A DNA stretch of 64,000 nucleotides from Corinectria fuckeliana (taxonomy: Eukaryota; Ascomycota; Sordariomycetes; Hypocreales; Nectriaceae). Position 1 is the first letter of the stretch, and every line of letters begins with the position of its first letter. A program made the translations under genes and the position numbers. The DNA is taken from NCBI GenBank assembly GCA_019137255.1, contig WPDH01000152.1, positions 62,001-126,000 on the forward strand, written 5' to 3'. A model generated the notes under the pieces. That model searched no databases. It worked only from the letters and a program-made list of their open reading frames with translations, and was not told the DNA's origin. Of this stretch, positions 55,917 through 64,000 are shown in pieces.

Positions 55917-57014
55917 CTACCCAAACCGCTGCCGCGCCAGCTCTCTCAGCATGCCCACCGTCCCGTCCTCCCTCTCCTTCCACGCCCTGCGCCTCTCCTC
56001 CATCTCCTCGCGCTTGGCCCGATCCATCTCCTCGCGTCGGATCTCGCGCTCCGTCTTGCGCCGCTGCTCGTTCTCCTTAGCGCGTTTGTACTCCTCCAGC
56101 GTGTCGCCGCCGCCCATGACCTCGCGCTCGTCGCCGGCCTCCATGCCGGGGCTCTTCTCGCGGAACGAGCGCATCTTCTCGTTGACAAGCTGACGCTTCT
56201 CCAACTTGCGCTCGCGCGTGCCGGGCTCCGCGCGGGGGACGAGCTCGTCGAGGCGCTCCTTCTGTCGGGAACGGTCGGCCTTGCGGGCGTCGCGGAGGGC
56301 CGCGACGGAGGCTTCCCTGTCCTCCTCCTTTAGCTCGGTGCGGAGCGAGAGGTCCTGGAGCGTAGGGATGCCGGGGCCGGCGCGGCGGTCGGAGTCTGCC
56401 GTCGGAAGAACAGGCCCGTAGTTGTCGTCTTCGTCGCTGCCGTCCTTTCGCTCCTCTGCGTCATCGCCCCTGTCGTGAATCGGATCTTCATCTGTTACCT
56501 TCATGTACGTCCTCTGAGACCGCTCCGGGTCCGCCTTGAGCTGGGCAAACCTCTCCGGGTCATACCATCCCTTCGCAAGCTCGCCCCGATTCCATTTCCC
56601 CACAAAGCTCTTCCACCTCCCCTTCACCTCTCGCTCATCCATGTCCTCGATGTCCTTCTGCTTCTGGAGGCTGAGGTAGTCGGCAAACACCGGCTCAAAG
56701 GACTGCAGGTCGACCTTGGACAACGGCCTAGCTGAGAACGGCAGGTCGACACTCACGCGCGCTTCGGCTGTGCGACTGGCATGCTCCCGGTGTCTCTGAG
56801 ACGAGCGATGCTTTGATGAGTGGTGGTGACGGCTTGGCTCCTCTGAAGTCCTATCGCGTCGTGACGAGGATGTCTTGGCTCTCTTGGGTGACTGCGAGCG
56901 CGAGCGGGAGTCCTTTCGACGTGTGTCGCGGTCCTTGGTCCCCTTGTCATTCCATTCGCGAGAACGATGCTCGCGACGAGGCGACCGCTGACGAGAACTA
57001 TGCCCACGATCCAT
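55917..57014 (-). CDS. RS-rich, coiled-coil nuclear protein
   Basis: Single exon, 365 aa, from the ATG at 57014. Residues 1-85 are an Arg/Ser/His-rich domain (SRSRSQSPKRAKTSSSRRD, then HHHSSKHRSS), typical of splicing-associated proteins. A conserved-looking core follows, SKVDLQSFEPVFADYLSLQ, GRWKSFVGKWNRGELAKGWY and DPERFAQLKADPERSQ. An acidic stretch contains DDNYGPVLPT. The C-terminal third is a highly charged helix (EYKRAKENEQRRKTEREIRR, KREEMEERRRAWKERE) ending MLRELARQRFG. Fungal databases often call such proteins RNA-helicase HEL117-like, but no helicase motif is present here. I infer a nuclear, RNA-processing role only from composition. Confidence 0.85.
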   Translation of the reverse strand: MDRGHSSRQRSPRREHRSREWNDKGTKDRDTRRKDSRSRSQSPKRAKTSSSRRDRTSEEPSRHHHSSKHRSSQRHREHASRTAEARVSVDLPFSARPLSKVDLQSFEPVFADYLSLQKQKDIEDMDEREVKGRWKSFVGKWNRGELAKGWYDPERFAQLKADPERSQRTYMKVTDEDPIHDRGDDAEERKDGSDEDDNYGPVLPTADSDRRAGPGIPTLQDLSLRTELKEEDREASVAALRDARKADRSRQKERLDELVPRAEPGTRERKLEKRQLVNEKMRSFREKSPGMEAGDEREVMGGGDTLEEYKRAKENEQRRKTEREIRREEMDRAKREEMEERRRAWKEREDGTVGMLRELARQRFG

Positions 57015-57755
57015 TAAACCTGTCGAGTTTGGTAGCTTAAGGTAGTTGTGAGTTCCGTGGCAAGTGGGGGTCTCTTTGCTTGCAATGTGAGATTCGTTGG
57101 CTGGATATCTAAATGAAGCTCATTCAAGCTCAGGAGGCCTTGAGCTCGAGCTTTGTTGTCGAGGAACCGCACAGTGCGCCCCACTTGCAATTCCTCTTCG
57201 AACCCTCCACGCGAAACCTTGAATCTAAATAGTCCAGGCCTAGGTCTAGGCCTACGTGCTGTACTTGCTTGAACCACCGGGGCCGGCCTGTCAAGAATCT
57301 TGAGTACGAAAAAAAAGGTCTGAAAAGAAAGCCATGCTTCAACACTAAAAGGGCACTTCGCTTAGTAGTTCAAAGGGCATGCTTTCACTACATTGTAAGA
57401 CCTTGAAGAGTTGAAGGTGGGAGATGCTACGTGAGTAAGCAGAGGCACTCGATTTTGCGGTGCGAATGGACAAGTAGTTGCGGAGGTAAATTTTTATGGT
57501 TATTCTTGAGCTTTCTTCTCGGCGGCTCTTCCTTGTTGGTAACTCGCCGGCCAGCCTCCGTTCGTTCCATCTCTCTGGAGGGGTATCACTTAAAATGCAA
57601 ACAACCTACCCATCCTATCACAACTTTCCAACAGCGGTCCTCTCTTCCAGTGCTTTCAGCAAACTTTGGTCCTTGTGTCCCCTCATAATCGACGTCGATT
57701 TCCCTCCAATGTGCGTCGCACAGCTTGCCTTCTTCTTTTACGAGCGAATTGCGAA
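57015..57755. other. intergenic region between RS-rich gene and copper-fist gene
   Basis: 741 bp between two minus-strand genes. It holds the RS-gene promoter and the 3' end of the copper-fist gene. + strand frames here are short and unsupported. Confidence 0.55.
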
Positions 57756-59433
57756 TCACAACGCTTGGTTTTCCGGATCCAGAGTGGTATCCGGACCATT
57801 ATGTATCACACAGCCGAGACACTGGCAGTCCTCGCCGCAGGGACAGCTCGACATTTCGCCGGCACACGAATCACCGAAGGGATAGCTGACGAAAAAGAAA
57901 TCGCTTGCTGAGAGTGCTTGCTCCTCACTCATCCCTGAGGCTGCCTCGGATGGCGTTTCTGGGGCGGTTGGCGATCTTGTGCCCTCCGCCGAGCTAACCA
58001 CTGGCATGGATTCAAAGTTGTTTGACTCGTTCGAGATCGGGGTCTCGTTTCCGTGTCCGTTTACATGTGTGTGGCCTTGGTCTCCATGGCCGTTTGCTTG
58101 AGGGTTATGATGGTCATCCACCATGCTCTCCCACGCAGACCGCACATAGCTCTGGGTTGCGTCGTTGTATGGATGCGCCGCGCAGCCGACGCACTGGCAA
58201 GTTTCACCACAAGTACATTGGTGAGATGTGCCAGCGGCCGATTGAGGTGTTCCCTGCGGTTGGTACGGCACAGCATTGGGTATGGCATATGGAGCGGGCA
58301 TACCGCCCTGAGTGGCAAATGTCATCGAGGCCATGACTTGCCTCCATTGCTCCGGTTGGAGAGGTTGTAGAAATGAGCCGTACTGAGGCGGATATGTGAA
58401 GATGGTTGGCTGGGGGTAGTAAGGATACATGCCGTTTGGCATGACCATGGGTGGTTGAAATGGGGGCATGACAAGACCGTTCGTTGGCGTAGAAACATCG
58501 GATGCGGGTAACACATCGGAGTTGTGTTCCACCTTTGGTGAGCTGATCCCAGAGGAGCAGCAGCTCTTGGTCTTCCTCTTGCTTGCAACAACTGGACTTG
58601 ACACCGCCGTCGAGGACTGGGTGGTTGAGGGAAGAGAATTGGTGGTACCGTTGCCACCACCACCACCACCACCACCACCACAGCAAGAGCCAGCCTTTGA
58701 GGCTGGCTTGTCGACCTTATCTAGCGCAAGGCCATTTGTAAGTGCAGGAGAGTGTCCATTGGACATGCCGTTCAAGGCATCTGGGCTGATCATAGGAGGT
58801 GGCATCTGCGGTGGGAAGATGGGATACACCATCGGCCCAAAAGGTGCATCAGCCGGAACCATGCCCATGCCGCCAAAGGCTGACATATCGGGCACGAGAA
58901 CAGGTGGTTTCTGCTGCGCGGTACTATAGGCAGGCATGATGTTCAACACATTCGGGTCCATCCTCTCGAGTACAGTGGTATCTATCGACTGCTTCCGACT
59001 TGAAGGCTGCACACGATTCTTAACAGTCTTTTGTATTCGAAATGACGGGTTCGTGGCCTTGGAGGGGCTTTGGGGGGTTGCGTCTTTGGACGAGTCGCTG
59101 ACCTCGTTCTTAACCGGGGGAGATTCAGCGGGAGGTCCGCAGTGACACTTCTGTTTCCTTGGAATTGCAGCGGTGACCTGACCGCAGGAGCATGGACGAG
59201 ATGCTGGGTGAGGACAGGTACTCAGGGGACGGCCTGGTTTCCGGACGGGGACCATCAATCGTTCGTTGGCATGGGTGCACTTGGTCGAGCGATGGCCGCG
59301 AATGCATGGCTCGCTAGAAAGCAGCGTCTCGGTCAGTCACATATTCATCTGCGCATGGAAGCGCGGGCAGGCGCAGCAATCGATGGCGGAGCAAGACATA
59401 CCAGGCCATCTTCTGACCGTTAATGAGAGGCAT
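57756..59433 (-). CDS. copper-fist transcription factor (Mac1/Cuf1/GRISEA type)
   Basis: Copper-sensing nuclear activator. Exons are 59433-59402 and 59313-57756 (88 bp GTATGT...TAG intron), giving 1,590 nt and 529 aa. The 32-nt first exon encodes MPLINGQKMA and the start of the copper fist; the splice produces ACEPCIRGHRSTKCTHANER. Zn ligands are Cys11, Cys14, Cys23 and His25. The RKPGRPL segment carries the minor-groove GRP triad (about 38-40). Further CxC pairs follow (CPHPASRPCSCG, QKCHCGPP). Two C-terminal Cys clusters, CTCGETCQCVGCAAH (about 377-391) and CPCGEDCQCLGCVIH (about 501-515), match the copper-regulatory CxCx3CxCx2CxxH motif of Mac1, Cuf1 and GRISEA. A Gly9 run and two CC pairs (SCCGG, KSCCSS) lie in the middle. 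Copper-transporter targets are expected. Confidence 0.93.
58653..58681. repeat. (CCA)n repeat encoding poly-Gly
   Basis: About nine CCA units on the + strand. In the minus-strand copper-fist gene they encode the Gly run after SCC. Confidence 0.9.
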
Positions 59434-61539
59434 AGTGTGATTGTGGTCGCAAGACCCATGCGACGGGGGACAGAAGTTGGGGAACTGCGGGCGGCTCTGA
59501 AGGTAGTGGTGGTTGCGATAAGCTCAGAGCCGCACTTTGAGGCCTAGAGGAAAGAGCGTGGGTGAGGACCTCGGGTCAACATCAAGGCAGAGGGAGCCGG
59601 CGGCTCTTCGTCGGATGGTGGATAGATGAATGTTGAGGGCCAGGCGAGAGCTGACGAGGAGGATCAACTTTCTCGATTTTCACGACAACGGTGAATTCGT
59701 GGTTTGAGTGGTGAACGGCAGGACATCACCGGGTGGCCGGGTGCGGGCGACGGCGCTCGAAGTCGGAAGGGCGGAGGGCGGGACGAGACGAGACGGAGCG
59801 ACGGGGACGGCACTCGCACGTCGAGAAATTGTCGGGGATTGGGGAGGGATTGGAGGGGGGGCCTCGGAGGCGTTGGAGCGTAATTATTGCAGAGTCGGGC
59901 AGCTAAGTGGAAGTAAAGTAAGAGAGGAGAGGTAGAGTCAGAAAGATGCAAATGCAAAGCCCACGAAGCCTCTCGGCTCAGCAAGACGGGAGCCAGAGAG
60001 CGCAGGCGCCACTGAGCCAGCCAGAGTGACCTACCGCTACCGTAGTAGTACCGCACCGTACCTAGAAGGCGCATCCATAGGTAAAAGCAGAATTGCCCGC
60101 TAATCCACTAATCCTCCAGTCCGCCCACCCACCTACGCGGGCCATCACACCCCTTCACTCCCACTTGACAACCCACCTCACTTAACACTGCTCTCTCTGC
60201 ATTCGCAAAATGCAACCAACCTTGCCGGGATCTTCGCCCCCGACATGCGCGGGGCGAGGGGTCAACTATCGTTCTTCAAGGGTCGGCTAAGCCAGAGTCG
60301 GCACTTGCAATGCACACATCTACAAGCCAGCTAATAAGAACGCCTCTTGCCTACGTAGCTGAGCAGCATCCGAGGGCACCCCGCACCCCAGTCAGTCAGT
60401 ATCTACAGCTCCAAGCGCGCTTCCGGCGCAGTTCGAGCCAAACTTCTAGGCCAGTTTCAGCGTCAACGTCGCTCGACAAATGACGGGTCTAGGGCAATTA
60501 GGCGTCCTTGGCGATGGCGTTCTCATGTTAGCCAGCCTTAGTAGCCTCTAGTCTAGCTGTCTGGCAGCCCAAACTGGAGCGTGTTACAGACGCCGTAACT
60601 AACCACAACAAGTCCTCCGTGCCCAAACAAGTGGGTTAAGCTAGAGGCGACACTCTAAACTAATCCTCCACCGATGCGGTAGTGATTCCCCGGTGAGTCG
60701 GCCGTCTCCTTCAAAAACCGTTTATTTAACCCGTTCATGGAGTTTCCGATGGACCAAGCAACGGCAGCTGATCTGGCGAGCATCTCATCCTAGAGCATCT
60801 ACACGCCTTCTCTCTTTTTACACCAAAGTCTTCTGTCTTTTTATTTTCGCCTCTGCTTACTCCGTGCCTTTCTTCCCTCTCTCTTCGCCCTTTCGCCTCT
60901 CCACCTTTGGAACCGAACCGCAAGTCTCCATCAGGCCAACCCGGCCGAGTGAGCAAGTTTCCATTGGCTCACGGCGCATCAACATCACCACCGGCATCCA
61001 TGATCCATGACCGAATCCCCTCCCAGTATCCGCCATGAGCATGGGCCGTCGGGCGTGAGACGCCTTACGGATGAGATGCTAACCACCCTTTCGAGTCTGC
61101 CGCGCCATCCCGGACCAACAACGACGCCTCTTCTCGTCAGCAAACACGGAGCCTCCAGTAGCCCAGTCCAGTCCAGTCCGCCAATGGTCCACATCACCAC
61201 CTCGGGTTACAGCACACTCTAAATCTAGGGCTTCCCTCAAGTTTCTCTTCACGAGTGCTATTACTCCATTGAGACAAGACAAGCCGACTTTCTAAGAACA
61301 GATGCGGCTCGAGCCTCTCAACATCCGTCGCTATATCCTAAAAGTCGACCGCAACGCCGGTATTCGTTGCTGCACCTGGATTGATGTTCCAGTTGTGACA
61401 TCTACATGCTAAACCATCGACAAGTCACCATGCCGAGTGATTCTCAACTAAGGAAAGCAACCAAGTGTTTCTATGGCATATCTTCATCACTTTCGTATCA
61501 TTAAATATGTTATAACGCTTCCCGCCGTCGTGCCCACCC
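59434..61539. other. intergenic region between copper-fist and splicing-factor genes
   Basis: 2.1 kb with no supported coding region. It contains the copper-fist promoter and leader (C/G-rich near 59700-59870) and the 3' flank of the U2SURP-like gene. Short frames show no domain. Confidence 0.5.
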
Positions 61540-63960
61540 TCAATGCCCCTTGTCAGAGTCATCAGAGTCGGCGAACATGTCCACCGCTCGCATCCGTTTT
61601 CGCGGCGGTCCACCAGCTCGCGATGGCTCTTCTATGGGCTTCAATGCTGACTCTACATTTCCTTCCCTGCTTGGAGGCGCTAGAGGAGGCTGAGGAAGCG
61701 ACTCTATGCCGACGGCTTCGTCCTCGTCCATCGGTTCCCCTTCAACATCATCCTCCTCGATCGGCTCCCCGTCGATGTCGTCCTCCTCGATCGGCTCACC
61801 CTCCACATCGTCTTCTTCCACGGGCTCCCCGGCAACGTCGTCTTCGTCAATCGGCTCACCGGGAACGTCAGCCTCCTCCACTGACACAGGTAGCATTCGT
61901 TCCGACAACGCGCTAGCCTCACCCTCGCCCGCCTGTGCTGTGTCTACAGCCTTCCATCTCCCCTTCTTCTCGTCGTTCTCCGCCTTCTCCCCATAGTCGA
62001 GCGAAGGGGGGTTCTCGAAGCTGTGCACGAAAAGTTCATGGCTCTCATTCGGAAACACACACCAGCCCTCCCACAGGTTGAGCACCAGGCTGACGCTCCG
62101 CTTCCACTTTTCTGCTCGTAGGCGACCCCATCCCAGTCTCTCTGCCATCAAACCTAGTGTCTCGAAGATTTTGCGATCCTTCAGCGCCGTTTCGAAGAGT
62201 TGTCGGAACCGCCATGCATGTCGCACGCCTGACGTCGAGGAGGACGATAAGATATCGTTGACGACGTACAATCCCACAAGGCTTGCACCGCTGACGTCGG
62301 TGCCTTCGCTCGTAGTTGCTTCGTCCTGGCCAGTGCCTTGTTGCGGCTCTTTTGGTTCCGGCTTCTTTTCTGGATTTGCCCCTGTCAAGACAAACGGCTT
62401 CGCGACATTGGAGACAATCGTGTCTACAACCTCATCTACTCCGCGGCTGGCGTGAGTAATGGCAAAGGCCGTTACCCGGGCAATATCTCCTTTTCTTAGC
62501 TTGGACAGGGTCGTTGGTAATCGGGCGAGAAGGTGGGTGAGTTTTGCCTTCTCCAACGGGTTAAGAAATGTCTTCTCCGATTCCTTGTCTTGGTTCTCCC
62601 GCTTCGCATCATCCTCGAAATCCTCGTCGTCGGATGAGTTGTACTCTGAATCCGAAACAAACTCATCGAGTTTGGTCGTATACTCGAAGCTGAGATTCTT
62701 TTCGGGAGCTTTCCAGGCATGACTACCATCAAATAGAGGCATATACTTGCCCTTCTTCTGTGCTAGTTGTGAGCCCGTCACCACTTCCCACAGTCTCCAT
62801 CGATACCAAATGCCGCCTTGACTTCGAGCATCCCAAATCCAAGCCCACTTTTCTTCTCGCTGCACCTCCGGTCGAGTCATAAGCAGTGCCTCGAACTCCG
62901 GGCCATGCTCCAGGACTCCTTCAATGACCTTGCTGATCAGTCGGATTGTTCGCACATCCTGTGGTGGCTTGACAGGTACGTGTAGGAGATTAGTCCGGTT
63001 GACGGCTCCTCCTGGAGGCCCGTACGACGATGGAGGCGCGAATCCTCGGTGGAAGCCCTGTTGAGGTGGAGCATTCCTCGGCGCCGACGGTTGTTCTACT
63101 GGCTTGGCTCCAAATGGATGCGACGATGAGGATGATCCCAGGTTAGGGAGAACGGTCGAGCTGGCAACCGCAGAAGAAAGATGTCGATGGAGGGAGAGGT
63201 AATATCCATAGCCCATGTATCGGTTTTGCAGGGCGTTGACTGCTGCATCAATGTCGTTCGCGGGCGTGTCCTGTGCTAGCGTAACAATCGAAACTATGCA
63301 CTTCCTCTCAGAGCTCCCCGGGCCAGCCGACGACGGGACAATCTTGGTGTGTTCGACGGTGAGGTTCTCGGGGATCAGCGCCTTGATCATAGCGGGCGAC
63401 GTGCCAGGCGGCATATTAGACAGGCGTAGCGTTGGCTTTGCTATGGCCTTCTCCTCTGCCCGGTCCACCCCGTCGCCCATATCCTCGTCGTCGCTCGAGT
63501 GAAACGCCTTCGGCACGGAGAGCGGGCCACCACCACCACCACCGCCGTCTTCGAAGCCCAGCGCGCCCTTCTCCCTCGGCAACCGCGCAAAGTCCTGGAA
63601 CGAGCGCTTCTTTCCAAACGACGGCGGCGGCGGCCCCAGACTCCCCGGCCCGCTCCTCAGCCCCGACGCCCCAAAGTGTCGCTTGCCAGCTCCAGCGCCA
63701 GGGCCTGGGGCCAGGCCGCCGAAGCCTGGGCGCGGGCGCGGCGGTCCGGAGGCGTGGTTCGGGGCGGAATAGCCGTCGCGGTCATCGTCGTCGAAGCTCT
63801 TGACGAACTCGCTGTAGACGGCTGCGGTCTCGGCGGCCTCGCGTTGGCGCTTCGCTTCGGCCTCGGCCTTTTGTTTCTCGAACGCGGACTGCTTGGTCGG
63901 TTTCTGGAGCTTGGCTTCCAGGTCGGGGAACTCGGACAGTCCCTTGCCAAAGGAGGACAT
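61540..63960 (-). CDS. U2SURP/SR140-like splicing factor (SURP and CID domains)
   Basis: U2 snRNP-associated pre-mRNA splicing factor. Single exon, 806 aa, from the ATG at 63960. The N-terminus has ETAAVYSEFVKSFDDDD, characteristic of SR140 homologues. An RRM-like segment (TLRLSNMPPGTSPAMIKALI ... NRYMGYGYYLSLHRHLSS) looks degenerate. A SURP-type module follows (IRLISKVIEGVLEHGPEFEA, LLMTRPEVQREEKWAWIWD) with WYRWRLWEV. A CID-like helical domain (EKAKLTHLLARLPTTLSKLR, AITHASRGVDEVVDTIVSNV) comes next. The C-terminus carries six acidic decapeptide repeats of the form V-x-GEP-hydrophobic-E/D-EDD. Poly-Gly and Pro-rich stretches lie near residues 80-150. The last 40 bp of the window hold only the start of its promoter. 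Confidence 0.9.
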   Translation of the reverse strand: MSSFGKGLSEFPDLEAKLQKPTKQSAFEKQKAEAEAKRQREAAETAAVYSEFVKSFDDDDRDGYSAPNHASGPPRPRPGFGGLAPGPGAGAGKRHFGASGLRSGPGSLGPPPPSFGKKRSFQDFARLPREKGALGFEDGGGGGGGPLSVPKAFHSSDDEDMGDGVDRAEEKAIAKPTLRLSNMPPGTSPAMIKALIPENLTVEHTKIVPSSAGPGSSERKCIVSIVTLAQDTPANDIDAAVNALQNRYMGYGYYLSLHRHLSSAVASSTVLPNLGSSSSSHPFGAKPVEQPSAPRNAPPQQGFHRGFAPPSSYGPPGGAVNRTNLLHVPVKPPQDVRTIRLISKVIEGVLEHGPEFEALLMTRPEVQREEKWAWIWDARSQGGIWYRWRLWEVVTGSQLAQKKGKYMPLFDGSHAWKAPEKNLSFEYTTKLDEFVSDSEYNSSDDEDFEDDAKRENQDKESEKTFLNPLEKAKLTHLLARLPTTLSKLRKGDIARVTAFAITHASRGVDEVVDTIVSNVAKPFVLTGANPEKKPEPKEPQQGTGQDEATTSEGTDVSGASLVGLYVVNDILSSSSTSGVRHAWRFRQLFETALKDRKIFETLGLMAERLGWGRLRAEKWKRSVSLVLNLWEGWCVFPNESHELFVHSFENPPSLDYGEKAENDEKKGRWKAVDTAQAGEGEASALSERMLPVSVEEADVPGEPIDEDDVAGEPVEEDDVEGEPIEEDDIDGEPIEEDDVEGEPMDEDEAVGIESLPQPPLAPPSREGNVESALKPIEEPSRAGGPPRKRMRAVDMFADSDDSDKGH
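61730..61885. repeat. 30-bp coding minisatellite
   Basis: Five to six imperfect 30-bp units inside the U2SURP-like gene encode the GEPIEEDDVE-type decapeptides. Unit borders follow the recurring GGCTCCCC / GGCTCACC on the + strand. Confidence 0.85.
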
Positions 63961-64000
63961 GGTGGCTTGGTTGTCTCTTCTCCGTCAGCGCATCACCGGA

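Noticed and set aside
1..64000. tRNA genes, rRNA or CRISPR arrays
   Set aside because: I looked for GGTTCGAATCC-type B boxes and for spaced direct repeats. The only near matches (for example 6069 and 45540) lie inside coding exons.

Overview
The window looks like a nuclear chromosome segment of a filamentous ascomycete (Pezizomycotina, most likely a Sordariomycete). Genes are interrupted by short introns of about 46 to 220 bp with GT or occasional GC donors. Many first coding exons are tiny. The gene set is typically fungal: CreC, Gem1, Abd1, Rpn7, a copper-fist regulator, a C2H2/fungal_trans factor and Med13. There are no bacterial features, no operons and no canonical telomere repeat. I assigned exon borders by reading splice sites and checking that each spliced length is a multiple of three.

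Layout. 1-5966 has no gene I can support, only microsatellites and anonymous sequence. 5967-8167(-) is creC (carbon catabolite repression), divergent from the mitochondrial Rho GTPase gem1 at 9554-11504(+). Gem1 converges on the mRNA cap methyltransferase gene abd1 at 11928-13373(-). Rpn7 (26S proteasome lid) at 14858-16425(+) converges on alanine aminotransferase at 16916-18513(-). A 3.1 kb gap follows, then mitochondrial ribosomal protein bL33m at 21635-21942(+), which converges on a 1,204-residue coiled-coil protein of unknown function at 22444-26264(-). A small conserved single-pass membrane protein at 28142-28650(+) converges on the ribosome-biogenesis WD protein Enp2/NOL10 at 28893-30839(-). 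Enp2 is divergent from Mediator subunit Med13 at 31897-36507(+).

37200-40517 holds two divergent unrecognised genes, each with a degenerate retropepsin-like segment. Next come an F-box protein at 41255-43151(+) converging on a nitronate monooxygenase-family enzyme at 43364-44498(-), and a five-exon zinc-finger transcription factor at 45394-48554(-). A 4.7 kb gene-free gap contains a clear 313 bp MITE with terminal inverted repeats at 50720-51032. The right end carries, all on the minus strand, a phytanoyl-CoA dioxygenase-like protein, an Efm7/Nnt1-type methyltransferase, an RS-rich protein, a copper-fist transcription factor and a U2SURP/SR140-type splicing factor.

The genes are mostly independent housekeeping and regulatory functions. 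I see no biosynthetic cluster. The most noteworthy points are the MITE, an alanine aminotransferase leader that looks mitochondrial but has no AUG, a stop-free in-frame intron inside a zinc finger, the 5-nt first coding exon of creC, the paired retropepsin-like orphans, and an intergenic 9-mer motif far above random expectation.
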